Origin: Burkholderia metallica
GTDB lineage: Bacteria; Pseudomonadota; Gammaproteobacteria; Burkholderiales; Burkholderiaceae
Length of the DNA: 64,000 nt
Assembly (NCBI RefSeq): GCF_902832845.1
Contig: NZ_CADFDB010000001.1
Span: 744,001 to 808,000 of the forward strand
Direction: 5' to 3'
How positions within the stretch are numbered: the stretch's first letter is position 1; each line of letters starts with the position of its first letter. The notes under the pieces are model-generated. The model did no database searches. It was not told where the DNA came from and saw only the letters and a program-made list of their open reading frames with translations. Positions 52,966 to 60,612 of the stretch are shown one piece after another. The position numbers were made by a program, and so were the translations under genes.

Positions 52966-53625
52966 GTGAAAATGACGGTGAACCAATGGGCAGCGGTCGC
53001 GGCGATGTGCGCGGCTAGCGCGCACGCGCAGGAGATCTACCTGCAGGGCGGTACGCAGGGCGTCGGCATCGGCGCGGCCGTGAGCTTCAATTCGATGCTG
53101 GGGGCGCACGCGGATTTCAATGCGATCGATCTGACGCATGATTTCACGGTGGCAGGCAATCGCTATCAGGACGACCTGAAGTTGCGCCAGGGCGGCTTGT
53201 ACGCCGATGTCTTTCCGTGGCGAGGCAGCGGCTTCCGGGCGACGCTCGGGTTGCGTTTCAACGACGACGAGCTTCACGGCGTATCCGTGCCGACCAACGG
53301 CACCTATGTGTTCGGCGGCAAGCGTTATCCGGCGCTGCCGGGAATGTACGCGGTGGCGGAAGCGCGCTATCCGACCGTGATGCCGTACTTCGGGATCGGC
53401 TACGGGCATCGGCCGGCGTCGAAGGGGCTGGGTTTCGTTGCCGACCTCGGCGTCGCGTACGGGATACCGAAATGCTCGTACACGCTGTCGCCGGAACTGG
53501 CAGCCGCGGCCGGGCCGGCGAAGAGCCAGATCCTGGCCGCGAGCGGGCTGGATTCGCTGCGGCAGGTGATGTCGCGCTATCGGTGGTACCCGGTGCTGCA
53601 GATCGGGATTTCGTATCGGTTCTGA
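52966..53625 (+). CDS. Outer-membrane beta-barrel-like protein
   Basis: A 219-residue exported protein. The GTG at 52966 is the chosen start because GGAGG lies five bases upstream; a short signal peptide (ending SAHAQ) follows. The mature protein shows alternating hydrophobic beta strands (IYLQGGTQGVGIGAAVSFN, DFNAIDLTHDFTVAG, LYADVFPW) and ends in YRF, the C-terminal aromatic typical of outer-membrane barrels. About eight strands can be counted. No family name was recognised. It is alone in the segment. Confidence 0.68.
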   Translation: MKMTVNQWAAVAAMCAASAHAQEIYLQGGTQGVGIGAAVSFNSMLGAHADFNAIDLTHDFTVAGNRYQDDLKLRQGGLYADVFPWRGSGFRATLGLRFNDDELHGVSVPTNGTYVFGGKRYPALPGMYAVAEARYPTVMPYFGIGYGHRPASKGLGFVADLGVAYGIPKCSYTLSPELAAAAGPAKSQILAASGLDSLRQVMSRYRWYPVLQIGISYRF

Positions 53626-53940
53626 GTGGTTCCGCTGGCGTCGCGTGTGCCGGGGAGGGCGACGCCGGCATCGCCGATACGGGCGTGGCAACGCTCGCCG
53701 ACCGACGACCGTTGCGAGCACGGCGCGCGGCGGCGGTGAATGCAGCCGCCTCGCTGCGGTTTGCGTGCGCCTCCACAAGACGGGGTGAATAGTCGATCGG
53801 CCGTCTTTCCGTTCCGATCCGGCTTACCTTGCTAACAGCAATTCGACCCGTCGGGCGAGCGGCGCATGCCGAGACGATTCATGCGGCTCGTTATCGTTCG
53901 CCGACGCCAATCACTGTCCTCTTTCCGCCGATGGCGATGA
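53626..53940. other. Non-coding stretch
   Basis: About 315 bp between the barrel protein and the antitoxin promoter. No gene, repeat or RNA element was recognised. Confidence 0.35.
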
Positions 53941-53977
53941 TTGCAGTTCGCAGTCGCGGCGCTATCATTGATATCAA
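53941..53977 (+). promoter_or_regulatory. Promoter and operator of the FitA-like antitoxin
   Basis: A TTGCAG -35-like hexamer (53941-53946), 16 bp, and TATCAT (53963-53968) form a plausible promoter. The palindrome TTGATATCAA (53968-53977) overlaps its end, where an antitoxin would bind to repress. Confidence 0.5.
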
Positions 53978-53995
53978 ACCAGGATGGAGGAACTT

Positions 53996-54232
53996 ATGGC
54001 AAATCTACTGGTGCGTAACGTGGATGACAGTATCGTTCAGAGCCTGCGCGAGCAGGCTGCGGCAAATGGCCGGAGTGCCGAGGCCGAACACCGGGCCATT
54101 CTGGCCGATGCGCTCGGCCGGCCGAAGCGAAAGACATTTGCGCAGGTGCTGATGAGCATGCCTGATGTTGGCGACGACGCGGATTTTCAACGTGTTCAGG
54201 ATTCCGGCGGGGCCACGCGTGTATTTGATTGA
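53996..54232 (+). CDS. FitA/VapB-type antitoxin, ribbon-helix-helix
   Basis: A 78-residue antitoxin. The ribbon-helix-helix N-terminus (ANLLVRNVDDSIVQSLREQA, then GRSAEAEHRAILADAL) is typical of FitA, which binds both DNA and its PIN-domain toxin. The C-terminal part (about 45-78) would wrap the toxin. GGAGG five bases upstream decides for ATG 53996 over ATG 53984. The gene ends GTA-TTT-GAT-TGA, where a partner toxin's GTG normally overlaps. Here the toxin reading frame breaks off after four residues, and the rest of a matching toxin lies 2.2 kb downstream. Confidence 0.82.
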   Translation: MANLLVRNVDDSIVQSLREQAAANGRSAEAEHRAILADALGRPKRKTFAQVLMSMPDVGDDADFQRVQDSGGATRVFD

Positions 54233-54299
54233 AGCATTCGATCGGATGACAGCCCTTGTCGCCGAAGGGCGTGTTCAGAACTTGTTCAGAATTCCTTAA
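54219..54299 (+). pseudogene. 5' stub of the FitB/VapC toxin gene
   Basis: Overlapping the antitoxin's end, GTG 54219 starts Val-Tyr-Leu-Ile, the usual beginning of a FitB/VapC toxin (VYLIDTNVIS), but then continues as unrelated sequence to a stop at 54297. The missing continuation is present at 56457. Confidence 0.6.
54222..54232. repeat. Left junction copy, TATTTGATTGA
   Basis: TATTTGATTGA is repeated as TATCTGATTGA at 56457-56467 (10 of 11 identical), bracketing the inserted segment. Confidence 0.6.
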
Positions 54300-54363
54300 G
54301 AACCCAGCTTTACCCGAAGAGACTCAATCCCTCGCGCAGCCCGACGAGACGAGCGACATCACG

Positions 54364-54750
54364 TTACGGTTGCGCAGGCAGTCGCTCGATCAGTTCGTCA
54401 ACCGGCACGGAGAGCGCGCTGGCGATCTTGGACAGCACGTCGGTAGTGCCGACGCGTTGACGCGTTTCGATCTGACTGAGATACGGTTTGCTGATGCCCG
54501 CTGCTGCGGCGAGAGCATCTTGTGTCATACGCAGATGATTGCGCCACGCGCGAACGGGATGATCGCCAGCCAGTTCCGCGTCAAGCACGGCGGCCGGGAT
54601 GCGGTGGCCGTCGTCGCTTGCCTTTGCGCGTGCATACAGCGCTTCGTCTTCGAGGTCTTCGAGCAGATCCTTCACGCGGTCCCACAGTTCGATGGGGACC
54701 ACCGCAAAGGCCCGGTGGCCGTCCTGCTCGATAAATTGAACTTCGGTCAT
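54364..54750 (-). CDS. HTH-type antitoxin partner of RelE
   Basis: A 128-residue protein. The N-terminal part (VQFIEQDGHRAFAVVPIELWDRVKDLLEDLEDE) is of the kind found on antitoxins facing RelE-family toxins. The C-terminal part is an XRE helix-turn-helix (RMTQDALAAAAGISKPYLSQIE). It follows the toxin gene with a 4-bp overlap (ATGA), the toxin-first order of higBA. GGAGG lies upstream at about ten bases. It should neutralise the toxin and repress the pair. Confidence 0.83.
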   Translation of the reverse strand: MTEVQFIEQDGHRAFAVVPIELWDRVKDLLEDLEDEALYARAKASDDGHRIPAAVLDAELAGDHPVRAWRNHLRMTQDALAAAAGISKPYLSQIETRQRVGTTDVLSKIASALSVPVDELIERLPAQP

Positions 54751-55019
54751 TTGTAGGCACCTCCACGGGGTTTGACGGCCAGCACAACGATCACAACGCG
54801 GCCGTCTTCGATTTCGTACAACACACGCCAATCGCCAACTCGGAGCCGGTAGCCGGGCTGGCCTGCCAACTTCTTCGCGTTCGGATTCGGTGCGTAGGGA
54901 TCGGCAGCCAGTGCATCGATCTTTTCCCGAATCGTCACCGAAATGTTGCGCGGCATTGCCTTGAGGGCTTGGGCGGCTTGTTTGGGGATTCGATTGAGTG
55001 CATGAACGTATGTTTGCAA
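54747..55019 (-). CDS. RelE/ParE-family toxin
   Basis: A 90-residue mRNA-interferase-type toxin. Conserved parts are IPKQAAQALKAMPRNI, REKIDALAADPY, KKLAGQPGYRLRVGDWRVLYEI and the terminal GGAYK. The best start is the TTG at 55019, because homologous toxins begin right there and no ATG or GTG in frame is well placed; no Shine-Dalgarno is visible, so expression may be low. It is the first gene of the pair with the HTH antitoxin. Confidence 0.78.
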   Translation of the reverse strand: MQTYVHALNRIPKQAAQALKAMPRNISVTIREKIDALAADPYAPNPNAKKLAGQPGYRLRVGDWRVLYEIEDGRVVIVVLAVKPRGGAYK

Positions 55020-55425
55020 AGTGCTAATGGATTTGCAAATAAAGTTAGCGGAAGTTGGAAGAGGCACCTCGCCCGACGAAGCCCAGCAAACACCGACGAT
55101 GCAGCGCGCTCGTCGCGGACGGTAAGATGCACCGCGACCAGCAAGCGTGGCGATCAACATGCCTATCCAGCAGCACAATATCTTGTCCGTTTCCGGTTTC
55201 ATGGCATGTCTTTGCATGCTCTACGGCCTGGAATATGACGGGTGGGGATGTTTTGCCCAGAACACCATTGATCAACGAATCCCTGGCACGTTGGCGGCCA
55301 TCTCGTCATATGTACGTATGTGAACGCCGTACGATGACGCACACCCGACGGGATATGTCAGAAGAATAATTTCGCGGATACCGAGGAATATTAGTTTAGA
55401 CGTCTTGACCCTATAATCACATTCC

Positions 55426-56289
55426 GTGAATAACTACGAAGACGGGGTCGTGATGCCGCTGTATGAGGATCGGATGTGTCGACACGGCAAGATGCTGTTT
55501 AATTCGAATGATGAGTTTGTCGGTCGCAGCCTGTCGTTGTATGGGGAGTGGTCGGAGCCGGAAGCATTCCTGTTTATGCAGATGGTTCGGCAGGGCGACA
55601 CGGTTGTCGAGGCCGGGGCGAACATCGGTTCGCATACTGTCATGCTCTCCAAAACAGTTGGCGATAACGGAACGGTATTCGCGTTCGAACCACAGCGGCA
55701 CACGTTTCAATTGCTGAATGCGAATCTCGCGCTGAACGAGCGGTTGAACGTGCGTGCATTTCAGTATGCGGTTGGCGACGTCGACGAGACTGTCGAGTTT
55801 CCGATCGTGGACCCGCGATTGCCGAACAATTTCGGCGGATCATCGCTACTGATGAGTCATGCCGTGGCCGAACAGGTGCCGTTGCGCACGATCGATTCGT
55901 TGCGGCTGCCGAGACTCGACTTCCTGAAAGCCGACGTCGAAGGTTTCGAAATTCAAACCATTCGCGGCGCGCAGGATTCAATCCGGACACTGCGTCCGAT
56001 CGTGTATCTCGAATACCTCAACCACTACACGGGAGACAGTTCGAAGTCGTTTCTCGAGTACTTCGCGCCGCTTGGCTATCGCGTCTGGTATTTCATTACA
56101 CCGGTGTACAACCGTCTGAACTTCCGCGGCAACCCGGAGAACGTATTCGATGGGATATGGTCGTTCGATCTCGTATGCGTTCCGCGTGAGCGCGGCGAAA
56201 TGCACGGGCTCGTCGAGGTGACGCCGGACAACGAGGGCGTGTGTCGCGATCCGGACGCATGGCGGCGCGTTCGGTTCGTGCCTGCGTAG
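55426..56289 (+). CDS. FkbM-family methyltransferase
   Basis: A 287-residue SAM-dependent methyltransferase. The SAM site is VEAGANIGSHTVML, followed by FAFEPQRHTFQLLNANLALN and the FkbM signature DFLKADVEGFEIQTIRGAQ. Members O-methylate sugars, polyketides or glycans; no biosynthetic genes are near. The GTG at 55426 has no Shine-Dalgarno; TATAAT lies 8 bp upstream (55412-55417), so the message may be nearly leaderless, or translation may begin at ATG 55453. It has visibly lower GC than the catabolic operon, consistent with transfer. Confidence 0.83.
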   Translation: MNNYEDGVVMPLYEDRMCRHGKMLFNSNDEFVGRSLSLYGEWSEPEAFLFMQMVRQGDTVVEAGANIGSHTVMLSKTVGDNGTVFAFEPQRHTFQLLNANLALNERLNVRAFQYAVGDVDETVEFPIVDPRLPNNFGGSSLLMSHAVAEQVPLRTIDSLRLPRLDFLKADVEGFEIQTIRGAQDSIRTLRPIVYLEYLNHYTGDSSKSFLEYFAPLGYRVWYFITPVYNRLNFRGNPENVFDGIWSFDLVCVPRERGEMHGLVEVTPDNEGVCRDPDAWRRVRFVPA

Positions 56290-56372
56290 GCGACGTCGAA
56301 GGGGGCGATGGATAGGCCGCAAGTCGACTGGAAGACGGTCGAGGGTAAGTGCTTGATTCTCACGGCGGCAAG

Positions 56373-56870
56373 ATGGACACTCCAGCAAGTGTTTTTTCGC
56401 CGAAATGTGCCTCTAACCAATTGAAAGCAAAAGAAAACGCGTCGAATCGTCAAGCCTATCTGATTGATACGAACGTCATCAGCGAAATCAGGAAGGGCAA
56501 GCGAACCAACCGCGGCGTGCGGGCATTCTTCAAGCAAGCAGCGGCCGACGCGAGCCCGCTTTACCTGTCCGTCGTAACGGTTGCTGAACTTCGCCGCGGC
56601 GTCGACCTGATCCGTCATCGCGGCGATACGCGCCAGGCGTCGATGCTCGAGGCCTGGATGGCGACCATCCTGTCCGGCTATGCGCCGAACATCCTGCCGG
56701 TCGACATCGAGATCAGCCAGATGTGGGGGCATTTGCGCGTGCCCGATCCGACCCACGAACTCGACAAACTGATCGCGGCCACCGCGCTGATCAACGATCT
56801 CACGGTCGTCACGCGCAACGTCGACGATTTCGCCCGTACCGGCGTCAGGCTGCTGAACCCGTTCGACTGA
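56373..56870 (+). CDS. FitB/VapC-type PIN-domain toxin with replaced N-terminus
   Basis: A 165-residue protein containing a complete PIN ribonuclease domain from YLIDTNVIS (residue 29) to LLNPFD. Acidic catalytic residues are in LIDTN, VAELRRGV, HELDKLIAAT and RNVDDF. Normal family members start at VYLIDTN; here a foreign-looking 28-residue leader (MDTPASVFSPKCASNQ...) precedes it and the usual GTG is lost. No antitoxin gene lies directly upstream; a FitA-like antitoxin is at 53996. The start is uncertain (GTG 56349 or ATG 56373), and it may not be expressed. Confidence 0.78.
   Translation: MDTPASVFSPKCASNQLKAKENASNRQAYLIDTNVISEIRKGKRTNRGVRAFFKQAAADASPLYLSVVTVAELRRGVDLIRHRGDTRQASMLEAWMATILSGYAPNILPVDIEISQMWGHLRVPDPTHELDKLIAATALINDLTVVTRNVDDFARTGVRLLNPFD
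56457..56467. repeat. Right junction copy, TATCTGATTGA
   Basis: Matches TATTTGATTGA at 54222-54232 in 10 of 11 bases; it marks where the toxin frame resumes. Confidence 0.6.
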
Positions 56871-57022
56871 CCCGGATTGCCGCACCGCGGCAACCTTTCC
56901 CTGCGCCCCGTTTCCTCCCGCAAGCCCGGCCCGTCGCGCCGGGCTTGCGCGCGCGCCTGCGCCGCTTCGATTCCCCGCCGCCTCTCGTCCCAACAGACGA
57001 TGTAACGCCACCCCCGACCGGC

Positions 57023-57051
57023 CAGAATCCTTTCACGAACAACGGATTCTG
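57023..57051. promoter_or_regulatory. Inverted repeat upstream of the hsaC-like gene
   Basis: CAGAATCC (57023-57030) and GGATTCTG (57044-57051) form a perfect 8-bp inverted repeat with 13 bp between, 18 bp before the start codon. It is a candidate operator for this half of the cluster. Confidence 0.5.
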
Positions 57052-57069
57052 AACCAGGAGGAGGCCGAC

Positions 57070-57966
57070 ATGATCGATGTCCGTGCGCTTGGCTATGTCG
57101 TCGTCGAGGCGACGCGCGTCGATGCGTGGCGCCGCTACGCGGAAGACGTGCTGGGCATGCAGGCGCTCGACGCGCCCGACGGCGCGCTGTACCTGAAGAT
57201 GGACGAGCGCGATTTCCGCTACGTGATCGTCCCCGGCTCGACCGACCGCTATTTCGCGTCGGGCTGGGAACTGCCCGATGGTGCCGCGTTCGACGCCGCG
57301 CTCGCGGCGCTGCAGCGTGCGGGCGTCGAGCCGGCGCGCGCGAGTCGCGACGAAGCCGCGCTGCGCCGCGTGCAGGCGATGGCGTGGTGCACCGACCCGT
57401 CCGGCAACCGCCACGAGCTGTACTGGGGCGCGCGCTGCGACTTCCGCCGCTTCGTGTCGCCGCTGGGCGTCGCGCGCTTCGTCACCGGCGACATGGGGCT
57501 CGGCCACGCGGTGCTGCCCGCGCCGCAGTTCGATGCGACCGACGCGTTCGTGCGCGGCGTGCTCGGCTTCGAGCTGTCCGACATCTATCGCGTGAAGTTC
57601 ACGCCCGATCCGGCCGAACCCGAGAAACGCATCCATTTCATGCACTGCCGCAACGCGCGCCATCACAGTCTCGCGTTGTTCGAGATGGCCGTGCCGTCGG
57701 GCTGCGTGCATGTGATGGCCGAAGTCGACTCGATGGACGAAGTCGGCCGCGCGCTCGACCGGGTCGCCGCGCACGACGTGAAGATGTCCGCGACGCTCGG
57801 CCGGCACTGCAACGACCAGATGATTTCGTTCTACATGAAGACCCCCGGCGGCTTCGATCTCGAATACGGCTTCGGCGGCCTCACGGTCGACTGGTCGAAA
57901 CATGCGGTGTTCGAGGCCACGAAGGTGAGCCAGTGGGGCCACGATTTCAGCATCGGATACCGGTAA
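57070..57966 (+). CDS. hsaC: HsaC/TesB-like extradiol ring-cleavage dioxygenase
   Basis: A 298-residue two-domain type I extradiol dioxygenase. The iron ligands are His146 (GLGHAVLP), His199 (RHHSLAL) and Glu265 (DLEYGFGG), matching the BphC family. The segments YMKTPGGFD and SATLGRHCNDQMISFY, and the C-terminal SQWGHDFSIG, closely recall HsaC, which cleaves the catechol-like A ring of 3,4-DHSA in steroid degradation. AGGAGGAGG precedes the ATG. It starts the second half of the cluster. Confidence 0.87.
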   Translation: MIDVRALGYVVVEATRVDAWRRYAEDVLGMQALDAPDGALYLKMDERDFRYVIVPGSTDRYFASGWELPDGAAFDAALAALQRAGVEPARASRDEAALRRVQAMAWCTDPSGNRHELYWGARCDFRRFVSPLGVARFVTGDMGLGHAVLPAPQFDATDAFVRGVLGFELSDIYRVKFTPDPAEPEKRIHFMHCRNARHHSLALFEMAVPSGCVHVMAEVDSMDEVGRALDRVAAHDVKMSATLGRHCNDQMISFYMKTPGGFDLEYGFGGLTVDWSKHAVFEATKVSQWGHDFSIGYR

Positions 57967-57975
57967 GCCAGCACG

Positions 57976-58869
57976 ATGACGATGAAACCTCTCGACAAGA
58001 CGATGTCCGCGCGCGACGTGGTCGCGCAACTCGCCGACGGCATGACGATCGGCATCGGCGGATGGGGGCCGCGGCGCAAGCCGATGGCGCTGGTGCGCGA
58101 AATCGCGCGCTCCGACCTGAAAGACCTGACGGTCGTCGCGTACGGCGGCGCCGACGTCGGCCTGCTGTGCGCGGCGGGCAAGGTGCGCAAGGTGGTGTTC
58201 GGCTTCGTGTCGCTCGACGTGATCCCGCTCGAACCGCATTTCCGGCGCGCGCGCGCGCAGGGCCGCGTCGACGTGCTCGAACTCGACGAAGGGATGCTGC
58301 AGCTCGGCCTGCGCGCGGCCGCCGCGCGGCTGCCGTTCCTGCCGACGCGCGCCGGGCTCGGCACCGCGCTGCTCGATCACGCACCGCAACTGCGCACCGT
58401 GCAGTCGCCGTACGACGACGGCGAAACGCTGCTCGCGATGCCCGCGCTCGAACTCGACGTCGCGCTGCTGCACGTGAACGCAGCCGACCGGATGGGCAAC
58501 ACGCGCATCGACGGCCCCGATCCGTTCTTCGACGCGTGGATGGCGCGCGCCGCGCAGCGCTGCTACGTGTCGGCGGAAAAGGTCGACGCATCGATCGCGA
58601 CCGAAGACCTCGACGCCGCGAAACGCAACCCGTTCGAGCGCTCGCTCGTCACGGGCGTCGTGCACGCGCCGGGCGGCGCGCACCCGACGTCGTGCGGGCC
58701 GGCCTACGGCTGGGACCTGCCGCACCTGCGCGCGTACTGCGCGAGCGCGGAGGACGACGCGAAGACGGCGGCCTACCTGCGCGACGTGGTCGGCCAGGAC
58801 GAACGTCAGTACCTCGAAGGCGTCGGCGGCCTGTCGCATGTGACGACGCTGCCGTTGCCGATTCTGTAA
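57976..58869 (+). CDS. ipdA: IpdA-like CoA-transferase/hydrolase alpha subunit
   Basis: A 297-residue class I CoA-transferase-fold alpha subunit. The start DGMTIGIGGWGPRRKPMALV and the segments VAYGGADVGLLCAAGKV, FGFVSLDV and LPFLPTRAGLG closely resemble IpdA, which with IpdB hydrolyses the last carbocyclic ring of steroids (COCHEA-CoA). It lies 9 bp after the dioxygenase and 10 bp before the beta subunit gene. ATG 57976 or 57982 can serve as start. Confidence 0.85.
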   Translation: MTMKPLDKTMSARDVVAQLADGMTIGIGGWGPRRKPMALVREIARSDLKDLTVVAYGGADVGLLCAAGKVRKVVFGFVSLDVIPLEPHFRRARAQGRVDVLELDEGMLQLGLRAAAARLPFLPTRAGLGTALLDHAPQLRTVQSPYDDGETLLAMPALELDVALLHVNAADRMGNTRIDGPDPFFDAWMARAAQRCYVSAEKVDASIATEDLDAAKRNPFERSLVTGVVHAPGGAHPTSCGPAYGWDLPHLRAYCASAEDDAKTAAYLRDVVGQDERQYLEGVGGLSHVTTLPLPIL

Positions 58870-58879
58870 AGGAGCGCCT

Positions 58880-59677
58880 GTGAGCGAATCTCTTGACCAT
58901 TCCCTCGCGGAACTGATGATCGTCGCGTCCGCGCGACTCTGGCGCGACGACGGCGAAGTGCTGGCGACCGGCATCGGCACGGGCCCGCGGCTCGCGGCCG
59001 GCCTCGCACGGCTCGCCTACAACAACGGACTGCTGTTGACCGACGGCGAAGCGTATCTCGTCGAGGAGCCGGTGCCGCTCGGCCCGCGCCCCGACGGCTA
59101 TCGCGTGAAGGCGAGCGGCTGGATGACCTACGAGCGCGTGTTCGACTGCCTGTGGCACGGCCGCCGTCATGCGCTCGTGATGCCGACGCAGATCGACCGT
59201 TTCGGCCAGGCCAACATCTCGTGGCTCGGCGACGACTACGCGCGCCCGAAAACCCAGCTGCTTGGCGCGCGCGGCTTCCCCGGCAACACGACGAACCACG
59301 CGAACTCGTTCTTCGTCAGCGGCCACGGCAAGCGCACGTTCGTCGCGGGTGAAGTCGACATGGTGTGCACGGTCGGCTACAACCCGGTGCGCCGGCTGCC
59401 GGGGATGAAGACCTTCGTCGACCTGCGCAGCATCGTCACCGATCTGTGCGTGATGGATTTCGGCGGCCCCGACCACGCGATCCGCGTGCGCTCGCTGCAT
59501 CCGGGCGTGAGCTTCGACGAGGTACAGGACGCGACCGGTTTTCCGCTGATCGCCGCGCCGGACCTCGGCACGACGGCCGCGCCGGACGCGGAAGACCTGC
59601 GCATCGTGCGTGCGCTCGACCCTCACAACCTGCGCGCGACGATCGTGCGCAACAATCCGGCGCCGCGCCGCGGATGA
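58880..59677 (+). CDS. ipdB: IpdB-like CoA-transferase/hydrolase beta subunit
   Basis: A 265-residue beta subunit of the IpdAB type. It contains ELMIVASARLWRDDGEVLATGIG, LTDGEAYLVEEP, MPTQIDRFGQANISWLGDDY and MVCTVGYNPVRRLPGMKTF, as expected for this family. It should pair with the adjacent alpha subunit to open the final steroid ring. GTG 58880 is fixed by AAGGAG six bases upstream. The enoyl-CoA hydratase gene starts 8 bp after its stop. Confidence 0.86.
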   Translation: MSESLDHSLAELMIVASARLWRDDGEVLATGIGTGPRLAAGLARLAYNNGLLLTDGEAYLVEEPVPLGPRPDGYRVKASGWMTYERVFDCLWHGRRHALVMPTQIDRFGQANISWLGDDYARPKTQLLGARGFPGNTTNHANSFFVSGHGKRTFVAGEVDMVCTVGYNPVRRLPGMKTFVDLRSIVTDLCVMDFGGPDHAIRVRSLHPGVSFDEVQDATGFPLIAAPDLGTTAAPDAEDLRIVRALDPHNLRATIVRNNPAPRRG

Positions 59678-59685
59678 GGCCCGAC

Positions 59686-60612
59686 ATGGAAGCGACCCAG
59701 GTGACCTTCGGCGACGGTGTCGTCGACTACGCGGTCGAAGGCGGCATCGCGACGATCACGATGAACCGTCCCGAGTATCACAACGCGCAGAACTCGAAGA
59801 TGACGTATGCGCTCGACGCGGCGTTCCGGCGCGCGGCGCACGACGACGCGGTGAAGGCGATCGTGCTCGCGGGCGCCGGCAAGCATTTCTCGGCGGGTCA
59901 CGACATCGGCACGCCGGGCCGCGACATCCACGAGTCGTTCGACCGCGCGTCGCTGTGGTACGACCACGTCGACAAGGAAGGCGGCGAATTCCTGTATGCG
60001 CGCGAGCAGGAGGTGTACCTCGGGATGTGCCGGCGCTGGCGCGACCTGCCGAAGCCGACGATCGCGATGGTGCACGGCGCGTGCATCGCAGGCGGGCTAA
60101 TGCTCGCGTGGGTGTGCGACCTGATCGTCGCGTCGGAGGATGCGTTCTTCGCCGATCCGGTCGTGCGGATGGGCATTCCGGGCGTCGAGTATTTCGCGCA
60201 TGCGTACGAGCTGAACCCGCGCATCGCGAAGGAGTTCCTGTTTCTCGGCGAACGGATGCCGGCCGAGCGGGCGTACCAGATGGGGATGGTCAACCGCGTG
60301 GTGCCGCGCGAACGGCTGCGCGACGCGACCTACGCGATCGCCGCGAAGATCGCGACGATGCCGCGCCTCGGACTCACGCTGACCAAGCAGGCGCTGAATC
60401 ACGTCGAGGAACTGCAAGGCAAGCGCGCGGCGATGGACGCGGCGTTCGCATGGCATCACTTCGCGCATGCGCACAACGAGCTGGTGAGCGGCGATCGTCT
60501 GGGCGGCTACGACGCGCGCAGCATGGCCAGTTCGCAGCGTCAGCCGAACGGCGCGGAGCGAAGCGACACGCAAGCGCCGGCGCCGGTCGCCGTCAACGGA
60601 GCCGCCGCATGA
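59686..60612 (+). CDS. Enoyl-CoA hydratase/isomerase family protein
   Basis: A 308-residue crotonase. The CoA-binding oxyanion motif is AGAGKHFSAGHDIG and ACIAGGLMLAWVCDL; the C-terminus (last 30 residues) is Gln/Ala-rich and non-conserved. It probably hydrates an enoyl-CoA in the ring-derived pathway, perhaps side-chain or HIP intermediates. ATG 59686 is chosen over ATG 59674 because GAGG lies six bases before it. Its stop overlaps the next ATG (60609). Confidence 0.85.
   Translation: MEATQVTFGDGVVDYAVEGGIATITMNRPEYHNAQNSKMTYALDAAFRRAAHDDAVKAIVLAGAGKHFSAGHDIGTPGRDIHESFDRASLWYDHVDKEGGEFLYAREQEVYLGMCRRWRDLPKPTIAMVHGACIAGGLMLAWVCDLIVASEDAFFADPVVRMGIPGVEYFAHAYELNPRIAKEFLFLGERMPAERAYQMGMVNRVVPRERLRDATYAIAAKIATMPRLGLTLTKQALNHVEELQGKRAAMDAAFAWHHFAHAHNELVSGDRLGGYDARSMASSQRQPNGAERSDTQAPAPVAVNGAAA

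Noticed and set aside
55405-55417. TTGACC followed by TATAAT as a promoter for the FkbM gene
   Set aside because: The hexamers are only one base apart, so they cannot act together as -35 and -10 elements; only the TATAAT is kept as a possible -10.
54233-56456. A classical insertion sequence as the agent splitting the FitAB-like operon
   Set aside because: No transposase gene and no convincing terminal inverted repeats at the edges; only the short direct repeat supports insertion.
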